In this document: piece after piece, positions 17,466 to 27,631 of the stretch
Numbering within the stretch: the first letter of the stretch is position 1
Layout: every line of letters begins with the position of its first letter
NCBI GenBank assembly: GCA_041861885.1
Contig: JBGVUE010000001.1
Location: 2,344,001-2,408,000, forward strand
Length of the DNA stretch: 64,000 bases
DNA from: Haloimpatiens sp. FM7315
Lineage (GTDB): Bacteria > Bacillota > Clostridia > Clostridiales > Clostridiaceae
Direction: 5' to 3'
Made by a program: the position numbers and the translations under genes
Notes under the pieces: model-generated
The model's input: the letters and a program-made list of their open reading frames with translations, nothing else
Databases searched by the model: none
What the model was told of the DNA's origin: nothing

Positions 17466-19172
17466 TTATTTTCCTCTGCCATCAGTATATGCATATTTAA
17501 ATTCTATTCCAGTTCCAAATAATGGTGTCATTAAGTTCTTAACATATTTGTATCTATAAGTGTTTCTTCTTGAATAAGTTGTAGGAACTATAGCAGCGTC
17601 ATCAACTAAAAGTATTTTTTCTGCTTCTTTGTAAGCTTTTAATCTTTCTTCGTTATCTAAAGTACTCATGGCCTTTTTAATTAAATCATCATATTTTTTA
17701 TTTGACCAACCTGTTGGCACAACACCAGCACCAGTCATCCACATATCAAAGAAGGTATTAGGGTCATTATAATCCCCTGTCCATGCCATTGAACCTACTT
17801 GATATTTTAATTCATCAGTTCTCTTTTGGAATATTCCCCATTCAACATATTCTGCTTTGACGTTTATTCCTAAAGTCTTCTTATACATTTCTTGTTCATA
17901 TTCAGCTAAAGTTCTATACCATTGATCTGTTCCTGCCATTAAGAAATTAACTGATAATTTACTTGGATCTGGATCCATTCCAAGCTCTTTTAAACCTTTT
18001 ACTAAAAGCTCTTTTGGATCTGGATTTTCTTCAGCTAATTTTTTAAGAGGTTCTTCTCCTACAGACTCTCTGAAATCCTTTCCCCCTAATTGTACAGAAG
18101 GTGGGCACCAGCCATAGGCAGGAACGTTCTTTCCTTTAGATATTACCTCTGCATAATCTTCTCTAGTAAAGGCTAGAGAAAATGCCTTTCTTATGTTTAC
18201 ATTACTGAATAACTTATCTTTTTGGTTAAAGAAGGTATATCCTGTTGTTGGTAAATATCCTTTTATATTGTCAAACTTTCCAGTTTTATCATATTTTTCT
18301 ATCCATTCTTTTTTAGAAACTCCTAAAGTATCTAATTGACCACTATACAAAGCATTATTCATAGCAGTTTCATCTTTTATAATCTTAAAGGTTGCTTTTT
18401 GTAGTTTAACTGAATCCTTGTCCCAATATTTTTCATTCTTCTCTAAAACTACTTCACTTTGATGTGTCCAGCTCTTTATGACAAATGGTCCACAGTAAAC
18501 TTCTATTGTTTCTGCTTCAGTACCATATTTCTCACCATGTTTTTCAACTATATCTTGTCTTAAAGGTAAGAATAATTTAAAATAAGTTAAATCTAAGAAA
18601 TATGGGCAAGGCTGCTTTAATGTAAATTCAAGTGTCTTATCATCTACTGCCTTTACTCCTAAATCATCTGCACTGCCTTTTCCTGAATTATATTCATCTG
18701 CTCCCTTTATTGGTGATAACAAAAATGCATAACTTGAACCTGTTTTAGGCGCTAAAGTTCTCTTTATAGAATACTCAAAATCTTTAGCTGTAACTGGTTT
18801 TCCATCACTCCAGTTATAATCTCTTAAATGGAAAGTCCAAACTGTTCCATCCTCATTATGTTCCCATTTTTCAGCTCCAGCTGGTTTTATTACATCTTTT
18901 CCATCAACTTGCTCAACTCTTGTTAGTCCTTCATAAACTTCCCCTAGAACTTCTGAAGAGTAAACATCATTAGATCTTGATAAATCCAAAGATTTAGGCT
19001 CAACATATATAATATTTAAATATTGATCCTTATCCATCTTAACTGTTTCTTTTGTACTTCCCTTATCTTTAGGTGCATCTCCATTAGTTTTATTACTCTT
19101 ACATCCAATCATCCCTGATGACATCACAAGAGTTACACCCATAACCAATGATAATAATTTCTTAGTTTTCAA
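17466..19172 (-). CDS. oppA: Oligopeptide-binding lipoprotein OppA, copy 2
   Basis: 568 residues, with lipobox GMIGC and an NKTNGDAPKDK linker. Nearly identical to copy 3 through most of the length, which points to recent duplication or gene conversion. Pocket segment AYGWCPPSVQLGGKDFRE. TTG start behind GGGGG. Monocistronic by context: own promoter upstream and a strong terminator downstream. Confidence 0.96.
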   Translation of the reverse strand: MKTKKLLSLVMGVTLVMSSGMIGCKSNKTNGDAPKDKGSTKETVKMDKDQYLNIIYVEPKSLDLSRSNDVYSSEVLGEVYEGLTRVEQVDGKDVIKPAGAEKWEHNEDGTVWTFHLRDYNWSDGKPVTAKDFEYSIKRTLAPKTGSSYAFLLSPIKGADEYNSGKGSADDLGVKAVDDKTLEFTLKQPCPYFLDLTYFKLFLPLRQDIVEKHGEKYGTEAETIEVYCGPFVIKSWTHQSEVVLEKNEKYWDKDSVKLQKATFKIIKDETAMNNALYSGQLDTLGVSKKEWIEKYDKTGKFDNIKGYLPTTGYTFFNQKDKLFSNVNIRKAFSLAFTREDYAEVISKGKNVPAYGWCPPSVQLGGKDFRESVGEEPLKKLAEENPDPKELLVKGLKELGMDPDPSKLSVNFLMAGTDQWYRTLAEYEQEMYKKTLGINVKAEYVEWGIFQKRTDELKYQVGSMAWTGDYNDPNTFFDMWMTGAGVVPTGWSNKKYDDLIKKAMSTLDNEERLKAYKEAEKILLVDDAAIVPTTYSRRNTYRYKYVKNLMTPLFGTGIEFKYAYTDGRGK

Positions 19173-19226
19173 TATAATACCCCCTCTTTATATTTATTAC
19201 TAAATTTCAAATATTTGTTATAAATA

Positions 19227-19288
19227 ATATTATCACAGTTTTAAATATGTGTCAATCTTGTAAATAAAATCATCAAATTTGTTTACAA
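19227..19288 (-). promoter_or_regulatory. oppA copy 2 promoter and adjacent inverted repeat
   Basis: TTGACA (19250-19255), 17 nt, TAATAT (19227-19232). TTGTAAAT-N15-GTTTACAA (19258-19288) begins 2 nt from the -35. Confidence 0.75.
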
Positions 19289-19358
19289 CTTGTATATAAA
19301 CTTGATTTTACAAGGCTTGGCAATAAAAAAATAAATTTATAAAGACAAAAAAATCCTA

Positions 19359-19395
19359 TATTTCATAAAAAAATTTAAAAATTTTTTATGAAATA
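19359..19395. repeat. 14-bp perfect inverted repeat
   Basis: TATTTCATAAAAAA and TTTTTTATGAAATA separated by 9 nt, upstream of the copy 2 promoter. The rest of the 19289-19473 spacer is A/T tracts without a gene. Confidence 0.6.
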
Positions 19396-19473
19396 TTTTA
19401 AATTTTTTTAATTTTTTCCATGGGAAAACATCTAATAGTTTAAAAAATTTTTTAAAAAATAAAATTTTAAAAA

Positions 19474-19517
19474 TAGAAAAATAGATGGACAAATTAAATT
19501 GCCCATCTATTTTTCTA
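19474..19517 (-). terminator. Terminator of oppA copy 3
   Basis: TAGAAAAATAGATGG/CCATCTATTTTTCTA hairpin after the copy 3 gene. Confidence 0.85.
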
Positions 19518-19553
19518 CTAATTTATTTCTATTTATTTCTATTTTATTTCTAT

Positions 19554-21260
19554 TTATTTTCCTCTGCCATCAGTATATGCATATTTAAATTCTATTCCAG
19601 TTCCAAATAATGGTGTCATTAAGTTCTTAACATATTTGTATCTATAAGTGTTTCTTCTTGAATAAGTTGTAGGAACTATAGTAGCATCCTCAACTAAAAG
19701 TATCTTTTCTGCTTCTTTGTAAGCTGCTAGTCTTTCTTCATTATCTAAAGTACTCATAGCCTTTTTAATTAAATCATCATATTTTTTATTTGACCAACCA
19801 GTTGGCACAATACCAGCACCAGTCATCCACATATCAAAGAAAGTATTAGGATCGTTGTAATCTCCTGTCCATGCCATTGAACCTACTTGATATTTTAATT
19901 CATCAGTTCTCTTTTGGAATATTCCCCATTCAACATATTCTGCTTTGACATTTATTCCTAAAGTCTTCTTATACATTTCTTGCTCATACTCAGCTAAAGT
20001 TCTATACCATTGATCTGTTCCTGCCATTAAGAAATTAACTGTTAATTTGCTTGGATCTGGATCCATTCCAAGTTCTTTTAAACCTTTTACTAAAAGCTCT
20101 TTTGGATCTGGGTTTTCTTCAGCTAATTTTTTAATAGGTTCTTCTCCTACAGACTCTCTAAAATCTATTCCCCCTATTTGTACAGAAGGAGGGCACCAGC
20201 CATAGGCAGGAACGTTCTTTCCTTTAGATATTACCTCTGCATAATCTTCTCTAGTAAAGGCTAGTGAAAATGCTCTTCTTACATTTACATTACTGAATAA
20301 CTTATCTTTTTGATTAAAGAAAGTATATCCTGTTGTTGGTAAATAGCCTTTTATATTGTCGAACTTACCAGTCTTATTATATTTCTCTATCCATTCTTTT
20401 TTAGAAACTCCTAAAGTATCTAATTGTCCACTATACAAAGCATTATTCATAGCAGTTTCATCTTTTATAATTTTAAAAGTAGCTTTTTGTAGTTTAACTG
20501 AATCTTTATCCCAATATTTTTCATTCTTCTCTAAAACTACTTCACTTTGATGTGTCCAGCTCTTCATAACAAATGGTCCACAGTAAACTTCAAGAGTTTC
20601 TGCTTCAGTACCATATTTTTCACCATGTTTTTCAACTATATCCTGTCTTAAAGGTAAGAATAATTTAAAATAAGTTAAATCTAGGAAATATGGGCAAGGC
20701 TGTTTTAAAGTAAATTCAAGTGTATTATCGTCTACTGCCTTTACTCCTACAGCATCTGCACTGCCTTTTCCTGCATTATATTCATCTGCTCCCTTTATTG
20801 GTGATAACAAAAATGCATAGCTTGAACCTGTTTCAGGTGCTAAAGTTCTTTTTAGTGAATAAACGAAGTCTTTAGCTGTAACTTTCTTTCCATCACTCCA
20901 GTTATAGTCTCTTAAATGGAAAGTCCAAACTGTTCCTTCATCATTATGTTCCCATTTTTCAGCTCCAGCTGGTTTTATTACATCTTTTCCATCAACTTGC
21001 TCAACTCTTGTAAGTCCTTCATAAACTTCTCCTAGAACTTCTGAAGAGTAAACATCATTAGATCTTGATAAATCCAAAGATTTAGGCTCAACATATATAA
21101 GATTTAAATATTGGTCTTTATCCATTTTAACTTCTTCTTTTGGTTTTTCCTTATCTTTAGGTGCATCTCCATTAGTTTTATTACTTTTACATCCAATCAT
21201 TCCTGTAGACATAATTAAAGTTACGCCTATAACTAATGATAATAATTTTTTTGTTTTCAA
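19554..21260 (-). CDS. oppA: Oligopeptide-binding lipoprotein OppA, copy 3
   Basis: 568 residues, lipobox GMIGC after MKTKKLLSLVIGVTLIMSTG. It differs from copy 2 at only scattered positions (for example VQIGGIDFRE versus VQLGGKDFRE). Same peptide-binding family and TTG start behind GGGGG. Flanked by its own promoter and terminator. Confidence 0.96.
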   Translation of the reverse strand: MKTKKLLSLVIGVTLIMSTGMIGCKSNKTNGDAPKDKEKPKEEVKMDKDQYLNLIYVEPKSLDLSRSNDVYSSEVLGEVYEGLTRVEQVDGKDVIKPAGAEKWEHNDEGTVWTFHLRDYNWSDGKKVTAKDFVYSLKRTLAPETGSSYAFLLSPIKGADEYNAGKGSADAVGVKAVDDNTLEFTLKQPCPYFLDLTYFKLFLPLRQDIVEKHGEKYGTEAETLEVYCGPFVMKSWTHQSEVVLEKNEKYWDKDSVKLQKATFKIIKDETAMNNALYSGQLDTLGVSKKEWIEKYNKTGKFDNIKGYLPTTGYTFFNQKDKLFSNVNVRRAFSLAFTREDYAEVISKGKNVPAYGWCPPSVQIGGIDFRESVGEEPIKKLAEENPDPKELLVKGLKELGMDPDPSKLTVNFLMAGTDQWYRTLAEYEQEMYKKTLGINVKAEYVEWGIFQKRTDELKYQVGSMAWTGDYNDPNTFFDMWMTGAGIVPTGWSNKKYDDLIKKAMSTLDNEERLAAYKEAEKILLVEDATIVPTTYSRRNTYRYKYVKNLMTPLFGTGIEFKYAYTDGRGK

Positions 21261-21315
21261 TACAATACCCCCTCTTTATATTTATTTACTGTTTTTCTAA
21301 TATTTGTTATTATTA

Positions 21316-21377
21316 ATATTATCACTTATGTAACAATATGTCAATATTGTAAATAAAATCTATGTAATTATTTACAA
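21316..21377 (-). promoter_or_regulatory. oppA copy 3 promoter and adjacent inverted repeat
   Basis: TTGACA (21339-21344), 17 nt, TAATAT (21316-21321). TTGTAAAT-N15-ATTTACAA (21347-21377) begins 2 nt from the -35. Confidence 0.75.
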
Positions 21378-21397
21378 CTTGTATAAGCATTTAAGTT

Positions 21398-21442
21398 AAA
21401 AAATAACTGTCCCACTGAAAAATCAGTGAGACAGCTATTTTT
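21398..21442 (-). terminator. Terminator of oppA copy 4
   Basis: AAATAGCTGTCTCACTGA/TCAGTGGGACAGTTATTT-type long hairpin with U tract, 20 nt from the copy 3 inverted repeat. Confidence 0.85.
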
Positions 21443-21448
21443 TATGAT

Positions 21449-23153
21449 TTATTTTTCTCTACCATCAGTATAGGCATATTTAAATTCTATTCCTGTTCCA
21501 AATAATGGTGTCATTAAATTCTTAACATATTTGTACATATATGTGTTTTTCCTTGAATAAGTTGTAGGAACTATCACAGAATCTTCATATAAAAGTATTT
21601 TTTCTGCTTCTTTGTAAGCTTTTAATCTTTCTTCATTATCTAAAGTACTCATTGCAGTTTTTATTAAATCATCATATTTTTTATTTGACCAACCTGTTGG
21701 AACCATGTTAGCATCTGTCATCCACATATCAAAGAAAGTGTTTGGGTCATTATAATCTCCTGTCCAGGCCATTGCAGCCATTTCATATTTCATTTCATTA
21801 GTTCTCTTTTGGAATACTCCCCATTCAACATATTCTGCTATAATATTAACCCCTAAACTTTTCTTGTACATTTCCTGTTCGTACTCTGCTAGAGTTCTGA
21901 AGGTTTGATCTGTTCCAGCCAATAAAAAGTTAATTTTTAATTTGCTTGGATCTGGATCCATACCAAGTTCTTTTAATCCCTTTATCAAAAGTTCTTTTGG
22001 ATTTGGATTTTCTTCAGCCAATTTTTTAATTGGTTCTTCTCCTACAGCATCTCTAAAATCCTTATTTCCAATTAGTACAGAAGGTGGGCACCAACCATAT
22101 GCAGGAACATTCTTACCTTTAGATATTACTTCTGCATAATCTTCTCTAGTAAAGGCTAAAGAAAATGCCTTTCTCACATTTATATTGCTAAATAATTTAT
22201 TTTTTTGATTAAAGAAAGTGTAGCCAGTACTTGGTAAATACCCTTTTAAATTTTCGAATTTCAAAGTTTTATTATATTTTTCTATCCATTCTTTTTTGAA
22301 ACTCCCAAGGAATCTAATTGCCCACTATACAAAGCATTATACTTAGCAGTTTCATCTTTTATAATCTTAAAGGTTGCTTTTTGAAGCTTAACAGAATCTT
22401 TATCCCAATATTTCTCATTTTTTTCTAAAACAACCTCACTTTGATGTGTCCAGCTCTTTATAACGAATGGTCCACAGTAAACTTCAAGAGTTTCTGCTTC
22501 ACTACCATACTTTTCCCCATGCTTTTCAACTATATCTTGTCTTAAAGGCATAAATAATTTAAAATAAGTTAAATCTAAAAAATATGGGCATGGCTGCTTT
22601 AACGTAAATTCTAATGTTTTATCATCTATTGCCTTTACCCCTAAATCCTCTAAACTTCCTTTTTAGAATTGTATTCATCTGCTCCTTTTATTGGTGATAA
22701 CAAAAATGCATAACTTGAACCTGTTTTAGGATTTAAAGTTCTCTTTATAGAATATATAAAATCTTTTGCTGTAACTTTCTTTCCATCACTCCAGTTATAA
22801 TCTCTTAAATGAAATGTCCAAACTTTACCATCCTCACTAAGTTCCCAGTCCTTTGCTCCTGCTGGTTTTATTACATCTTTTCCTTCAACCTGCTCAACTC
22901 TTGTTAGTCCTTCATAAACTTCTCCTAGAACCTCTGAAGAATAAACATCACTAGATCTTGATAAGTCTAGGGTCTTAGGTTCCACATATATAAGATTTAA
23001 AAATTGATTTTTATCCATTTTAACTTCTTCTTTTGATTTTTTCTTTTTCTTAGATGCTTCTCCATTTGTTTTACTACTTTTGCATCCAATCATAGCTGAA
23101 GACATAATAAGAGATACACCTATAAGTAATGACAATAATTTTTTAGTTTTCAT
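21449..23153 (-). CDS. oppA: Oligopeptide-binding lipoprotein OppA, copy 4 (two frameshifts)
   Basis: Intact at both ends. It has signal peptide and lipobox (SSAMIGC), and the C-terminus matches its sisters. The frame breaks in an A5 run (22660-22664) and an A6 run (22292-22297). One added A in each restores N-S-K-K-G-S-L-E-D-L-G-V-K and V-S-K-K-E-W-I-E-K-Y exactly where copies 2 and 3 have them, giving about 568 residues. Probably sequence errors, though this is also the copy with the degenerate -35, so decay cannot be excluded. Starts with ATG, unlike the other copies. Outermost gene of the array. Confidence 0.88.
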
Positions 23154-23235
23154 TAATAATACCCCCTACATTTTTACATAATATATTTTACATAATTTTT
23201 TTTACTTATTTTACTTTATAATATATTATATTCAC

Positions 23236-23296
23236 ATTTTACAAGATGTTTACACTTATATTTATTTTGTAAATAAATTTTCCTTTTTATTTACAA
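23236..23296 (-). promoter_or_regulatory. oppA copy 4 inverted repeat with degenerate promoter
   Basis: TTGTAAAT-N14-ATTTACAA (23267-23296) is conserved. At the homologous -35 position (23259-23264) the sequence is TAAATA instead of TTGACA, with TAAAAT at the -10 position (23236-23241). The remaining 23297-23586 spacer up to dapA shows no gene and no lysine riboswitch. Confidence 0.5.
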
Positions 23297-23586
23297 CTAT
23301 TTTACAATTAAGGGTTTTTACAAAAAAGCAATAAAAAAACTACATAAATGTAGTATGAAAACTAATTTATATAGTCAAATAATTTATTTAAAGCTTTTAA
23401 AAATATAAAAATAAAATCACATATTAAATAAAAATATATTATAATACTATATATACTTATTCTTTTAAAAAGCTGTATTAGGAAACTAATATATATACTT
23501 TATTTATCATATTATAATAAAGATATTTAAACTAAAATCAAAAATACAATTTTATTAAAATTATAATCTTACAGGGAGGTATTTAA

Positions 23587-24477
23587 ATGAGTATATTCAA
23601 AGGATCAGGCGTTGCTATAATAACCCCTTTTAACGAAAAAGGAGTGGATTTTGAAACCTTAGGGAAGCTTTTAGATTGGCATGTGGAAAATAAAACTGAT
23701 GCCATAGTTGTATGCGGAACAACTGGAGAAGCAACTACAATGACTTTAGAAGAAAAGAAAGAGACTATTAAATTTACAGTAGAGAGAATAAATAAAAGAA
23801 TTCCAGTAATAGCAGGTACAGGAAGCAATAACACAGAAGCTGCTATATCCATGAGCAAATGGGCTGAAAGCATAGGAGTAGATGGTCTTCTTGTTATTAC
23901 TCCTTATTATAATAAAACCACTCAAAAAGGTCTTATCGCACACTATGAAGCTATTTTAGAAAATGTAAACACTCCTATTATAATTTACAATGTTCCAGGA
24001 AGAACAGGTCTTAATATTTTACCTGAAACTCTAAAAAAGCTTTGCAAACATAAAAATATAGTAGCTGTAAAAGAAGCTAGCGGAAATATAAGTCAAATAG
24101 CTAAAATAAGAGCTTTATGTGGAGAGGATTTAGATATATACTCTGGAAATGACGACGAAATAATTCCTATATTGTCTCTAGGGGGCTCTGGCGTAATATC
24201 AGTGCTTGCAAATATCATACCTCTTGATGTTCATAATATGTGCGATTTATATTTAAAGGGAAAGGTAAAAGAAGCTTTAGATATTCAAATGAAATCTTTG
24301 GATTTAGCAAACTCATTGTTTGTAGAAACTAATCCTATTCCAATAAAAACTGCACTTAATCTTTTAGGTGTTAAAGCCGGTCATTTAAGACTTCCTCTTT
24401 GCGAAATGGAAGAAAAAAATATTATTAAACTAAGAAATGCTATGACTTCATATGGACTTACTTTAAAGGAGGATTAA
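23587..24477 (+). CDS. dapA: 4-hydroxy-tetrahydrodipicolinate synthase
   Basis: 296 residues. Condenses pyruvate with aspartate semialdehyde, the first committed step of diaminopimelate/lysine synthesis. GTTGEATTM near residue 45, YNVPGRTG with the proton-relay Tyr, and the Schiff-base Lys in VAVKEASGN are present. ATG behind GGGAGG. dapB follows after 1 nt. Its product pool also feeds dipicolinate for spores. Confidence 0.97.
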   Translation: MSIFKGSGVAIITPFNEKGVDFETLGKLLDWHVENKTDAIVVCGTTGEATTMTLEEKKETIKFTVERINKRIPVIAGTGSNNTEAAISMSKWAESIGVDGLLVITPYYNKTTQKGLIAHYEAILENVNTPIIIYNVPGRTGLNILPETLKKLCKHKNIVAVKEASGNISQIAKIRALCGEDLDIYSGNDDEIIPILSLGGSGVISVLANIIPLDVHNMCDLYLKGKVKEALDIQMKSLDLANSLFVETNPIPIKTALNLLGVKAGHLRLPLCEMEEKNIIKLRNAMTSYGLTLKED

Positions 24478-24478
24478 G

Positions 24479-25234
24479 ATGATAAGAATTTTATTAAACG
24501 GCTGTAATGGAAAAATGGGGAAAATGATTTCAAAAACAGCCACTGATTTTAAAGAACTAGAAATAACCGCTGGAATTGATAAGTACACAGAAAAAAGTTT
24601 TAACTACAATGTTTATGAAAACATTGAGAAGGTAGATGTAGATTTTGATGTTATTTTAGATTTCTCAAGACCCACTGCCTTAGACTCTCTAATTGACTAT
24701 GCAAAAAGAAATAAAAAGCCTCTAGTTCTTTGCACTACAGGTTATTCAAAAGAACAAATCGAGAAAATCAATGAAAGTAGCAAAGACTGCGCTATTTTCC
24801 GTTCAGCTAATATGTCTATTGGAGTTAATGTTTTAAATAACCTTTTAAGAAAGATTTCTGCTTTTTTATATGAAGATTTCGATATAGAAATAATAGAAAA
24901 ACATCATAACCAAAAAGTTGATGCCCCAAGTGGTACTGCACTTCTTTTAGGGGATACTATAAGAGAATCAATAAAAGAAGATACTGAATACAAATTTGGA
25001 AGAAATGGTAGCTCTAAAAGAGAAAAGAAAGAAATAGGTGTTCACGCTGTAAGAGCAGGTTCAATTGTAGGGGAACATGAAGTTATTTTTGCTGGAAATG
25101 GTGAAATAATTGAACTAAAACACACTGCACTTTCAAGAGAAGTTTTCGCAGTTGGAGCCCTTAAGGCCTGCAACTTCATGAGGGGAAAAGCCAAAGGACT
25201 ATACTCAATGGATGACGTTCTTAAAGAAAAATAG
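24479..25234 (+). CDS. dapB: 4-hydroxy-tetrahydrodipicolinate reductase
   Basis: 251 residues. NAD(P)H-dependent reduction following DapA. N-terminal Rossmann motif NGCNGKMGKM, catalytic region EIIEKHHNQKVDAPSGTA and RAGSIVGEHEV are clear. Shine-Dalgarno GGAGG is inside the dapA end, so the two genes are coupled. It ends 27 nt before the 211-bp palindrome. Confidence 0.97.
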   Translation: MIRILLNGCNGKMGKMISKTATDFKELEITAGIDKYTEKSFNYNVYENIEKVDVDFDVILDFSRPTALDSLIDYAKRNKKPLVLCTTGYSKEQIEKINESSKDCAIFRSANMSIGVNVLNNLLRKISAFLYEDFDIEIIEKHHNQKVDAPSGTALLLGDTIRESIKEDTEYKFGRNGSSKREKKEIGVHAVRAGSIVGEHEVIFAGNGEIIELKHTALSREVFAVGALKACNFMRGKAKGLYSMDDVLKEK

Positions 25235-25260
25235 TAGCTTAACTTTCATATAAAATATTC

Positions 25261-25471
25261 TAGTTAGCGAAGGAAAATAACATCTTGCAAAAGAAACATT
25301 TGAACAAAGTTTACAAGTTCTTGGCTTTGCGAATATGAAAAAAGTAATTTTTAAATTATGAATTCCAAAGGAATATTAATTTAAAAATCTTTTTTCAATA
25401 TAAGCAAAGCTTAGAACTTGTTACTGAAGTGAATAGTTTCTGGCAAGATATTATTTTCCGAAAGCTAACTA
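25261..25471. repeat. 211-bp imperfect palindrome between convergent dapB and patA
   Basis: The left arm (25261-25365) starts TAGTTAGC and the right arm (25369-25471) is its reverse complement with roughly 80% identity by eye. Shared blocks include GGAAAATAA, ATCTTGC, ACAAGTTCT, GCTTTGC, GAAAAAAG and TTTTTAAATTA. The loop is only about 3 nt. The right arm ends on the patA stop codon. It could be a MITE-like element, a structured RNA or a bidirectional terminator. Confidence 0.8.
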
Positions 25472-26625
25472 ATTTTCATTTATAAATTTTTCAAGTTCAT
25501 CTAAGGCTTTTTTTAATTCTAAAGTACTATAGGAATAAGATATTCTAATATAACCTTCTCCACCTTCTCCAAAAGCAGAACCAGGTACCATGGCAACTCT
25601 ATATTTATCTAAAAGTCTATCACAAAATTCTTCACTACTTATATTGTATTTACTTATATTAGGGAAAATATAAAAAGCTCCTTCAGGTTTAATTACATCT
25701 AGTCCCATGGAATTTAATCTATTATAAACATAATCTCTTCTTTTTGAAACTCATTTTTCATATGCTCTACATCTTCCATACAGCTTTTAAGCCCCTCAAG
25801 AGCTGCATATTGGCTAATAGATGGTGCACAAGATACATTGTATTGGTGTACCTTCATTAAATTTTTAAAAATTTCTCCTGTAGCACAAAAATATCCAATT
25901 CTAAGACCTGTCATGGAAAAAATTTTAGAAAATCCATTTACAAGAATTATTTTGTCCCTTATATCCTCACATTGTGCAATAGAATAATAAGTATCTTTAT
26001 AGTAAATTGAGCTATATATTTCATCAGTTATTACCAAAATATCATTTTCTTTTATTAATTCAAATAGCTTATCCCTATTTTCTAAGCTTAAAATGCTACC
26101 TGTAGGATTGCAAGGATAAGATAAAACCAAGGCTTTAGGCTTTTCTTTTTTTATTAACTTTTCTAAATAATCTATGTCTAAGGAAAAATCCACATTCAAT
26201 TTATAATTTATAACTGTTCCACCTAATATCTTAGTGCAACTTTCATAAGCTGGATAAGCTATAGCTGGAATAAGCACCTTATCACCTTCATTAATAATTC
26301 CTGCAAAAGATGCAAATAGTCCTTCACTTCCGCCAACTGTAATACAAACTTCTTCCTTTGAATAATTTATACCTAATCTTTTTAAATAATTGCTTATTTC
26401 CTCTCTTAGACTTAAAAGCCCTTGATTTGAAGTATAAGTAGTTTTATTTTCATTTATAGCCCTTATCATGGCTTCTTTAGCTTTACTTGGAACATTAAAA
26501 TCAGGCTGACCTAAAGTAAGAGAAATTACCTTTGGATATTTAGATACTTTATTTGAAAACCTTCTAATTCCCGATATTTCTATACCTTTAACGTTTCTTG
26601 ATATTTTATCTTTCAAAATCAACAC
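25469..26625 (-). CDS. patA: Class I/II aminotransferase, PatA-like (frameshifted)
   Basis: About 385 residues when joined. PLP enzyme; the binding Lys is in NGFSKIFSMTGLRIGY, with SYPCNPTGS and TDEIYSSIYY upstream. Between dapAB and dapH the likely reaction is N-acetyl-LL-diaminopimelate transamination, as for Bacillus PatA; substrate is inferred from context. The frame breaks at an A5 run (25741-25745). One added A gives FQKRRDYVYNRLNSMGLDV. The start is GTG 26625 or TTG 26622 behind AAGGG. Transcribed against dapAB and dapH. Confidence 0.85.
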
Positions 26626-26907
26626 ACCCTTCTTTTGTTTCCACTCTAATCCAATAGCTAATGTGAATAAATTATATTTTTATTTAGTTATAAAATTGAT
26701 TTAAACTATATAAAAAACATTATATAATATATTCTTTGTTTATTAAATAAATTTAATGAAAAATTAAATTCTAAAGCTTAAATGCTCTTTTGTAATAAAA
26801 AACTGACATATTTTCTCTTTCATTTGCAAATATTATTTATTATAATATTATCATATAATAATTAGCTTAAATTCAATAATTAGATTTAATATAAGGAGGA
26901 ATTTTAA

Positions 26908-27618
26908 ATGTCTTACAATTTAACAGATCCATATGAAATTGCACGATTTATAAAAGAAGCTAAAAAGTCAACTCCTATAAAATTATATATTCAAGGAGAC
27001 TTAAGTGGTTGTGATTTTGAAAATATAGATAATTTCTCAAGTGGAAATTTACATATTTTATTTGGTGAAAATGAACACATAGCAAAATTTTTAGATACTT
27101 ATAAAGAAAAAATTGAAAAAGTTAAGATGGAACAAGATAGAAGAAATTCTGCTATTCCACTTTTAGACCTTAGAGAAATAAAAGCTAGAATAGAACCCGG
27201 TGCTATTATAAGAGATAAAGTACTAATAGGTGAAAATGCAGTTATAATGATGGGAGCTGTAATAAACATAGGTTCTGAAATTGGCTCTGAAACAATGATA
27301 GATATGAATGCCGTAGTAGGTGCTAGAGCTAAAATAGGCCGTAAAGTTCACCTTGGTGCAGGAGCAGTGGTTGCAGGAGTTCTAGAACCACCTAGTAAAT
27401 CACCTTGTGAAATAGGAGATAATGTTTTAATCGGGGCTAATGCAGTTATTTTAGAAGGAGTTAAAATTGGAAATAACGCTGTAGTTGCTGCAGGTTCAAT
27501 TGTCGTTAGTGATGTACCTGAGGGAGTTGTAGTTGCAGGCTCTCCAGCTAAAATTGTTAAAAAAGTAGACGAGGGAACTAAAAGTAAAACTCAAATACTA
27601 GACGATTTAAGAAAATAA
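26908..27618 (+). CDS. dapH: Tetrahydrodipicolinate N-acetyltransferase
   Basis: 236 residues, the same length as the Bacillus enzyme. Acetylates tetrahydrodipicolinate, the defining step of the acetyl-DAP branch. A small N-terminal domain precedes a left-handed beta-helix of hexapeptide repeats ([40 protein letters not shown]). ATG behind AAGGAGG. Followed by a strong terminator. Deacetylase and epimerase genes are not in the window. Confidence 0.96.
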   Translation: MSYNLTDPYEIARFIKEAKKSTPIKLYIQGDLSGCDFENIDNFSSGNLHILFGENEHIAKFLDTYKEKIEKVKMEQDRRNSAIPLLDLREIKARIEPGAIIRDKVLIGENAVIMMGAVINIGSEIGSETMIDMNAVVGARAKIGRKVHLGAGAVVAGVLEPPSKSPCEIGDNVLIGANAVILEGVKIGNNAVVAAGSIVVSDVPEGVVVAGSPAKIVKKVDEGTKSKTQILDDLRK

Positions 27619-27631
27619 TTTTAAATTATTA

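Noticed and set aside
21449..23153. oppA copy 4 as a pseudogene
   Set aside because: Both breaks are single-base homopolymer losses of the kind seen in essential genes here, and the rest of the protein is fully conserved. Kept as a CDS with a caveat.
23297..23586. Lysine riboswitch upstream of dapA
   Set aside because: The spacer is almost pure A/T with only a small CTACAT/ATGTAG hairpin; none of the conserved L-box segments is present.
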